Shown one piece after another: positions 57,726-64,000 of a stretch of DNA of 64,000 nt. The stretch comes from Chrysemys picta bellii (taxonomy: Eukaryota; Chordata; Testudines; Emydidae), in the NCBI RefSeq assembly GCF_011386835.1, contig NC_088809.1:17390637-17454636 (forward strand), read 5' to 3'. Below the pieces are notes generated by a model. That model was not told the DNA's origin. It did no database searches and worked only from the letters and a program-made list of their open reading frames with translations. Each line of letters starts with the position of its first letter. Position 1 is the first letter of the stretch. The position numbers were made by a program, and so were the translations under genes.

Positions 57726-58359
57726 TACTTTGGATCGTTATCAAGCAGCACCCATCATTAGCATGGACGCATGTCCTCTGGAATGGTGGTTGAAGCATCA
57801 AGGGACATATGAATCTTTAGGACATCTGGGATGTAAATATCTTGCGATGCTGGCTACAACAGTACCATGAGAACACCTTTTCTCGCTTTCAGGTGACATT
57901 GTGAACAAGAAGCAGGCAGCATTATCTCCTGCAAATGTAAACAAACTTGTTTGTCTGAGTGATTGGCTGAACAAGAAATAGGACTGAGTGGACTTTGTTT
58001 TATTTTTGAAAGCAGGTTTATTTTTTATTTTTTTGACACATCTCTACATTTGTAAGTTCAACTTTCATGATAAAGAGATTGCACTACAGTAGTTGTATTA
58101 AGTGAATTGAAAAATACTATTTTATTTTTACAATGCAAATATTATTAATAAATAAATATAAAGCGAGCAGTGTACACTTTGTATTCTGTTTTGTAATTGA
58201 CATCAATATATTTGAAAATGTGCAAAATATCAAAAAATATTTATCTAAATGGTATTCTGTTATTGTTTAACAGTGGGATTAGTCACAATCAATTTTTTTA
58301 ATCGTGTGATTAATTGTGATAAAAAAAATTAATTGCTTGACAGCCCTAAAAAATATGTC

Positions 58360-58910
58360 TTAAAGTCTGGAAGGACTTTTTGATTTGCATCTGTGAATAC
58401 TGAGGCTGTTTCCCCACCCCTCCAGCCTTGCTTGGACAGGAGTACATACTTTAATTAGATGTTACGTGTAAAATATTTAGAATGACGCAGTTTTCAAAAG
58501 TGCCTATGGGATAGATTTTTTTTTTCAAAAGGACAAAGGGCATTCAGGTACCTAACTCACTGATTTTCATAGCACCTATCTCTCATTGATTTCTAATGGA
58601 ACTAGGCACCTAAGTGCCCCTTTGAAAAATTACCCCTATGTGATTTAGGAACACAAACCACACTGAAAGTCAATGGGCCTTGTACTCCTAAGTCACTTAG
58701 GCCCAGTGAGTGTAATTTCTTTCTCAGCCCCCTCTCTGAGCTAGAAGAAAAGCCCCACTAATTCTGTATGTAAAGAAAAGGGACCCTGGGTTGTAGTCAT
58801 CAGTCCTTAATCAGGCAAAAGTCCTATAGACTGGTCCATAGTAATAAGGGATATTCCTGCTAGCTGCCAGAGGAAGGGAAAAAACATTCAGTGTGCACAG
58901 GTTATTCTGA
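58360..58910. repeat. Stretch with a MITE-like hairpin at about 58490-58640
   Basis: 'gttttcaaaagtgcctatggg' and 'aagtgcccctttgaaaaatt' are inverted relics of the dispersed hairpin type. No exon. Confidence 0.5.
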
Positions 58911-58914
58911 AGCA

Positions 58915-59000
58915 TCTGGTGCTGGCTGTCATTGTAGACAGGATATTAGACTAGATGGACCACAGGTGTGATCCAGTTTGGCAGTTCCTTCTATGTCCTG
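58915..59000 (+). repeat. CR1 3' end relic
   Basis: 'ggatattagactagatggaccacaggtgtgatccagtttggc' is an older CR1 3' terminus in sense. Confidence 0.65.
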
Positions 59001-59004
59001 GTTA

Positions 59005-59615
59005 TAGAACTTAGGTAACACTAAGATCTCTGGCAGTGATTACACTGTGAAACTGAATTATGATACAGTAATTAGGACTGCAGATTAACCGTTGGCTGGG
59101 GAATCAGACCTGCTGTATTGTGCACAGTCCTGGAGCATAACAAGTCATCAAGGGAAGCCTGCATGAACTGCACTTGTGCTGTGTTTGAGAGGATACACAG
59201 TGTACAAGGGCATCGTTACGTCCGTGACCTTGAGAATCGATGTGTGTAGGGCAGCAGGGGTTAGATGAGGGGGAATAGAATAGGAAGCTGGAAACAAAAA
59301 CATTGGTTGGCTTGCTCCCCTGGAAAGCCAGGAGAGACCAAGGACAATTGGAGCATTTATAAAATGAATGCAGCTAGGCAAGAGAGCGGGAATGAAGCAG
59401 GGGGTGCAGAAAAATAGGAGAGGAGGCAATTACAATTAAACTGCACCTGTTTTGTTCCAGCGGTGTGATGAAATTTCTTATGGTGAAGAGCACTACAGTA
59501 AATGAAATGAATCTGCAGGTGAAGTATTTCTCTGAAATGCTTACAGTTCCACTTGCAGGGCCAGTTAGACAGATGGAACTGAAGAGTCTTAATGCATGGA
59601 TGAGACAATGGTGTT
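59005..59615. other. Intronic stretch, nothing recognised
   Basis: No exon or named repeat. Minus-strand frames at 59148-59608 have no domain. Confidence 0.4.
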
Positions 59616-60241
59616 AGGAGGAAGGATTTAGATTTATTAGGTTTATTCCCCTTTGGGGAAAGGAAGAGCCTATACAGGAAGGATGGGCTCCGCCTAAATC
59701 AAAACAGAACCAGATTGCTGGCGTGTAAAATTAAAAAGATTGTAGAGGAGTTTTTAAACTAAGGGCAAGGGAAAGCCAACAGGTGCAGAGAAGCACACAG
59801 TCCAGACAGAGACATCCCTTAGGGGAATATTAAGGGAGATACTGTATATCCTAGTAAAAAGGAAAGGATATAAGTGGATAAAGTACAGGTGGGATGTGAC
59901 GAGAAACAGTCAAACAAAAAAGAGTCCCGTTCAGTTACATCAATGAAGGCAGACAACTAAATATAGACACATTTTATAAGTTCCTGTATACAAATGCTAA
60001 AAGTCTAAAAACTAAGATTTGTGAACTTGAGTGCCTGGTATTAAATTAAGATATTGATATAATAGGCATCACAGAAGCCTAGTGGAATGCTATTAATCAA
60101 AGGGACACAATAATACTAGGGTACAAAATATATAGCAATGACAGAGTAGGTCATGTTGGTAGGGGAGTGACACTATATGTAAAAGAAAGTATGGAGTCAA
60201 ATTTAGTAAAAATCGTAAATGAGTGAAACAGTAAATATAAT

Positions 60242-60962
60242 GACAGGTTTCAGAGTGGTAGCCGTGTTAGTCCGTATCAGCAAAAACAACGAGGAGTCCT
60301 TGTGGCACCTTAGAGACTAATAAATTTATTTGGGCATAAGCTTTCGTAGGCTAGAACCCACTTCAGTAGATGCCTGGAGTGGAAAATACAGGAGCAGGTA
60401 TAAATACATGAAAAGATGTGAGTTGACTTACCAAGTGTGAGGTCAGTCCAACGAGACAATTCAATTGACAGCAGGATACCAAGGGAGGAAAAATCACTTT
60501 TGAAGTGGTAATGAGAGTGGCCCATTTCAGACAGTTGACAAGAAGGTGTGAGTAACAGTAGGGGGAAATTAGTATTGGGGAAATTAGGTTTAGGTTTTGT
60601 AATGACTCAACCACTCCCAGTTTTTATTCAGGCCTAATCTGATGGTGTCCAGTTTGCAAATTAATTCCAGTTCTGCAGTTTCATGTTGGAGTCTGTTTTT
60701 GAAGTTTTTTTGTTGGAGAATTGGAACTTTTATGTCTGTTATTGAGTGACCAGGGAGATTGAAGTGTTCTCCTACTGGTTTTTGACTGACCTCACACTTG
60801 GTAAGGCAACTCCCATCTTTTCATGTATTTATACCTGCTCCTGTATTTTCCACTCCATGCATCTGATGAAGTGGGTTCTAGCCCACGAAAGCTTATGCCC
60901 AAATAAATTTATTACTCTAAGGTGCCACGAGGACTGCCACAAAGACTCCTTGTTTTTTTTTT
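60242..60962. mobile_element. Penelope-like element copy 5, inverted GIY-YIG end plus 3' UTR
   Basis: From 60242 to about 60787 it reads in minus sense: 3' terminus, 3' UTR and then the end of the GIY-YIG ORF (the minus strand near 60775-60790 encodes PVGEHFN). From about 60787 to 60962 it reads in plus sense: the terminal 3' UTR again. The switch occurs at a short shared GACTGAC/GGACTGACC sequence. Flanks GTAAATATAAT (60231) and GTAAATATTAT (60963) suggest an 11 bp TSD with one mismatch. More diverged than copies 2-4. Confidence 0.8.
60863..60900 (+). ncRNA. Hammerhead-ribozyme-like motif, PLE copy 5
   Basis: CTGATGA, extra A, GTGGG with loop TTCTAG and CCCAC, GAAA, GCTTATGC. The core order is the same as at 47833, with an independent loop sequence and an intact stem II. 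Confidence 0.5.
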
Positions 60963-61806
60963 GTAAATATTATCTCTATAGATTGAAATTCCATGCTTGA
61001 ATAATAAGAGTACAGCAGTAGGAATATATTACTGACCACTTTACCAGGACGGTGTCAGTGATTGTAAAATGTGCAGGGATATTAGAGAGGCTACAAAAAC
61101 AGAATACCTAACAATAATGGGGGATTTCAACTATCCCCATATTTTATGGTACATACCACCTCAGGATGGGATGTAGAGATAAAATTTCTAGACCTCATTA
61201 ATGACTGCTTCTTGGAGCCTCTAGTCTTGGAACCTACAAGGGAGAGGCAATTCTTGATTTGGTCCTAAGTGGAGCACAGGATCTGCTCCAAGAGGTGAAT
61301 ATAGCCAGACCACTCAGTAATAGGGACTATAATGTAACTAAATTTAACATGCTTGTAGGGGGGAGAAATAGCAAAGAAACTTACTATGGAAGCATTTAAC
61401 TTCAAAAAGGGAAACTACACAAAAATGAGGAAACTAGTTAAATGGAAATTAAAAGGAACAGTCACTATAATGAAATTTCTGCAGTTTGCATGGAAACTAT
61501 TTAAAAACACCACAATAGAGGATCAAACTAAATGTATACCCTAAATAAAAAAAAACAGTAAGAGGACCAAAAAACTGCCACCATAGCTAAACAGCAGAGT
61601 AAAGGAGGCTGTTAGAAGCAAAAAAGACATCCTTTAAATATTGGAGGTTAAATCCTACTGAGGAAAATGGAAAGGAGCATAAACTCTGGCAAGTCAAGTG
61701 TAAAAATATAATTAGGCAGGCCAAAAGAGAATTTGAAGTGCAACTAGCAAAAGATGAAAAACTAACAGCAAAAATTTTTTAAGCACATCAGAAGCAGGAA
61801 GTCTGT

Positions 61807-61842
61807 ATGATACAGACTAACAGGGCTACCACTCGGAAACCT
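61807..61842 (+). mobile_element. Very short PLE 3'-terminus insertion
   Basis: ACAGACTAACAGGGCTACCA, ending 'ctcggaaacc', is the last about 36 bp of the PLE terminus, placed within the old CR1 ORF2. No inverted partner is visible. The TSD is uncertain. Confidence 0.6.
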
Positions 61843-62235
61843 GCATGATCTAAGGTGCTAAAGGAGCACTCAAGGAGGACAAGGCTGTTGTTGCAGAGAA
61901 GCTAAATGAATTCTTTGCATTAGACTTCACTGCAGGGGATGTGAGGGAAATTCCCACAGCTTAGCCATTCTTTTTAGGTGACAAATCTGAGGAGCTGTCC
62001 CAGATCAAGGTGTCAGTAAAGGAAGTTTTCAATCAAATTGATAAATTAAATAGTAATAAGTCATCATGACCAGATGGTATGCACCCAAGAGTTTTGAAGG
62101 AACTCTAATACAAAATTGGAAAACTACTAACTGTGGTATGTAACTTTTATTGCTTAAATCAGCCTCTGTGCCATATAACTGGAGAATAGCAAATGTAATG
62201 CCGATTTTTAAAAAAAGGCTTGAGGCAATCCTGGC

Positions 62236-62483
62236 TAGGGTTACCATATTTTAAGGGTCCAAAAAGAGGACACTCTACGGGCCCCGGCCACGCCCCAACT
62301 CCGCCCCCTCCCCTGGACGCTTCGCCCCCCTCCCCCGGCTCCGCACCCCTGGCCGAGCACCGCTGGTCCCTCCCTTCCTATTTTCCCGGACATGTCTGGC
62401 TTTTTGGGATTTCCCCCCGGACAGGGATTTGAGGCCCAAAAAGCCGGACATGTCCGGGAAAATCCGGACGTATGGTAACCCTA
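62236..62483. mobile_element. hAT-like MITE with perfect 8 bp TSD
   Basis: The termini TAGGGTTACCATATTTTAAG and GTATGGTAACCCTA are inverted. The TSD ATCCTGGC occurs at 62228-62235 and 62484-62491. Without it the CR1 reads on as 'aatcctggcaggccagtaa'. Subterminal repeats CCCGGACATGTCTGGCTTTT and 'aaaaagccggacatgtccggg' form a second inner hairpin. The left interior is GC-rich. Confidence 0.88.
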
Positions 62484-63278
62484 ATCCTGGCAGGCCAGTA
62501 AGCCAAACATTAGTTTACTGAAACTATAGTAAAGAACAGAATTATCAGACACATAGATGAACATGATACAGTATGTTGAGGAAGAGTCAACATTGCTTTT
62601 GTAAAGGGAAATCATGCCTCTCCAATCTAGTAGGATTCTTTGAAGGAGTCAACAAGCATTTGGACAAGGGTGATCTAGTTGCTGTAGTGTACTTGGACTT
62701 TCAGAAAGCCTTCAACATGTCCCATGCCAAAGGTTGTTAAGCAAAGTAAGTTGTCATGAGATAAGAGAGGGAGGTACTCTCATGGATCAGTATCTGGTTA
62801 AATGATAGGAAACAAAGGGTAGGTTTTCACAATGAAGAGAGGTAAATAGCAGGGTCCTCCAAGGGATCTGTACTGGGATGTATGCTGTTCAACATGTTCA
62901 TAAATTATCTGGAAAAGGGGAGGAACAGTGCGGTGGCAAAATTTGCAGATGAGATAAAATTACTCAAGATAGTTAAGCTGACTGTGAAGAGTTACAAAGG
63001 GATTTCACTAAACTGGGTGACTGGGCAACAAAATGGAAGATGAAATTCAGTATTGATAAGTGCAAAGTTATGCACGTTGGAAAACATAATCCAAACTAAC
63101 CATACAAAATAATGGGGTCTAAATTAGCTGTTACCACTCAAGAAAGAAATCTTGGAGTCGTTGTGGATAGTTCTCTGAAAACATCTACTCAATGTGCAGC
63201 AAGCAGTCAAAAAAGCACAGAATGATAAGAACCATTAGGAAAGGATCAATAATAAGACAGAAAATATCATAATGCCAC

Positions 63279-63298
63279 TATATATATATATATATATA
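63279..63298. repeat. (TA)10 microsatellite
   Basis: Ten uninterrupted TA units inside the old CR1. Confidence 0.85.
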
Positions 63299-63441
63299 AT
63301 AGTACTCAAATACTGCATGCAGTTCCAGTCACTCCATATTAAAAAAAGATATATTGGAATTGGAGAAGGTCAAGAAAAAGGCTTACGGGTATGGAACCTA
63401 AGTTTCCTCTAAACTGCGCGGCCATGCAGATGCCTATTAAG

Positions 63442-64000
63442 CAGGGCCGGTGCTACCATTAAGGCGAACTAGGCGGTTGCCTAGGGCGCCAAGTTTGGGG
63501 GTGCCAAAAAGTGGTGCCCCCAATTTTTTTTCCAGGTTCCTCCCCGAGCGTGTGGTCGCCGCTCCACTTCTCCCGCCTCCCAGGCTTGCAGCGCCAATCA
63601 CCTGAGGAGGAGGAGCAGAGGTGAGCTGGGATGGGGAGGTACCGCACGGCTCCTCGGGCTGGGGGGGGTGGGGAGCTGCTGCGGGGGTGCCTCAGGGCGG
63701 GGGGGGGAGCTGCTGCAGGGCTCCCCACCCCAGCTCACCTCTGCTATGCCCCCTCCCCGAGCATGCCGTCGCTGCTCCACTTCTCCCGCCTCCCAGGCTT
63801 GCGGCGCCAATCAGCTGTTTGGCGCCACAAGCCTGGGAGGGGAGGAGAATTAGAGCGGGGGCGGCGTGCTCGGGGAGGAGGCGGAGCAGAGGTGAGCTGG
63901 GGTGGGGAGCTGCCGCACGGCTCCCCATGGGGGAGGAGCTGCCGCAGGGGGGGCGCCTCAGGGCGGAGGGGGGAGCGGGGAGCTGCCATAGGGCTGGGTG
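63442..64000 (+). mobile_element. hAT-like element start, runs off the window
   Basis: CAGGGCCGGTGCTACCATTA is a hAT-style terminus. It is followed by 'gcctagggcgccaagtttgggggtgcc' and then by GC-rich foldback sequence to the window end. The right terminus is outside, so class and length cannot be confirmed. No protein was recognised; the GC-rich open frames on both strands are compositional. Confidence 0.5.
63726..63905. repeat. GC-rich foldback module (copy B)
   Basis: ACCCCAGCTCACCTCTGCTA is mirrored by AGAGGTGAGCTGGGGTGGGG. The centre is AGGCTTGCGGCGCCAATCAG then CTGTTTGGCGCCACAAGCCT. Closely related to copy A at 57188-57372. A partial third unit is at about 63535-63635. Confidence 0.75.

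Larger units (their letters stand above)
56067..58348 (+). mobile_element. hAT element with about 600 bp inverted arms and a transposase remnant
   Basis: The termini TAGGGCTGTCGATTAATCGC and GACAGCCCTA are inverted, and the inversion continues with divergence through about 56067-56670 and 57735-58348. The flanks AAGAATAT (56059-56066) and AAAAATAT (58349-58356) are an 8 bp TSD with one mismatch. The centre keeps a piece of transposase (56785-57055). A TA-flanked element (57087-57725) sits inside. Confidence 0.85.
59620..63390 (+). mobile_element. Old CR1 LINE, ORF2 decayed, interrupted three times
   Basis: Plus-orientation CR1 relic. Recognisable pieces in order: an ORF1-end/ORF2-start segment; endonuclease 'gatataataggcatcacagaagcc' (D-I-I-G-I-T-E-A, about 60053-60078) and 'taatgggggatttcaac' (M-G-D-F-N, about 61112); RT 'tagtgtacttggactttcagaaagcc' (V-Y-L-D-F-Q-K-A, about 62686); 'tttgcagatgagataaaatt' (F-A-D-E-I-K, catalytic block altered, about 62941). 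Stops and frameshifts are frequent. It is interrupted by a PLE (60242-60962), a 36 bp PLE terminus (61807-61842) and a hAT MITE (62236-62483). Confidence 0.8.

Noticed and set aside
1..64000. CRISPR arrays, tRNA/rRNA genes, bacterial promoters or terminators
   Set aside because: No repeat-spacer pattern, cloverleaf gene or rRNA segment was seen. The window is plainly vertebrate, so bacterial-type signals would be chance.

Overview
This is a vertebrate, intron-scale genomic window. Its repeats point to a non-avian reptile, most likely a turtle. They include a young CR1 LINE, several Penelope-like elements (PLEs), a DIRS element, many short hAT-type MITEs and old MIR-like SINEs. Family names rest on recognition of sequence and motifs; no database was searched. 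There are no bacterial-type operons, tRNA or rRNA genes, or CRISPR arrays.

Only one piece of a host gene is recognisable: the first coding exon of CAMKK1 (calcium/calmodulin-dependent protein kinase kinase 1) on the + strand. The exon runs 36871-37440, its ATG is at 36973, and a GT donor starts at 37441. No later kinase exon could be found by eye up to 64000, so most of the right half is probably the following intron. The left part is upstream or 5' intronic DNA.

Layout: 1-6630 is old repeat relics, with short MITEs and MIR copies. 6671-9780 is a young CR1 on the minus strand with an uninterrupted 949-residue ORF2; it sits inside an older CR1 copy. 13236-14219, 17140-17368, 27108-27306, 46160-47955 and 60242-60962 are five PLE insertions. 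Each has an inverted copy of part of itself at its 5' side. Four have clear 11-14 bp target-site duplications (TSDs). 18175-23905 is a decayed DIRS retrotransposon that has been hit by three later elements. 34115-35228 is a solo LTR with perfect ends and a 5 bp TSD. 35701-36474 is a near-identical 387 bp tandem duplication just upstream of the CAMKK1 exon. 44300-45421 is another LTR-like unit. 55152-58360 holds a cluster of DNA transposons, including a 2.3 kb hAT with roughly 600 bp inverted arms and a nested TA-flanked element. 59600-63390 is an old CR1 interrupted three times. 63442-64000 is the start of another hAT-like element with a GC-rich foldback.

The main biological theme is nested transposition, and insertion order can be read from who interrupts whom. 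The most striking pattern is the repeated snapback architecture of the PLE copies. These copies also carry a hammerhead-ribozyme-like motif near their 3' ends.
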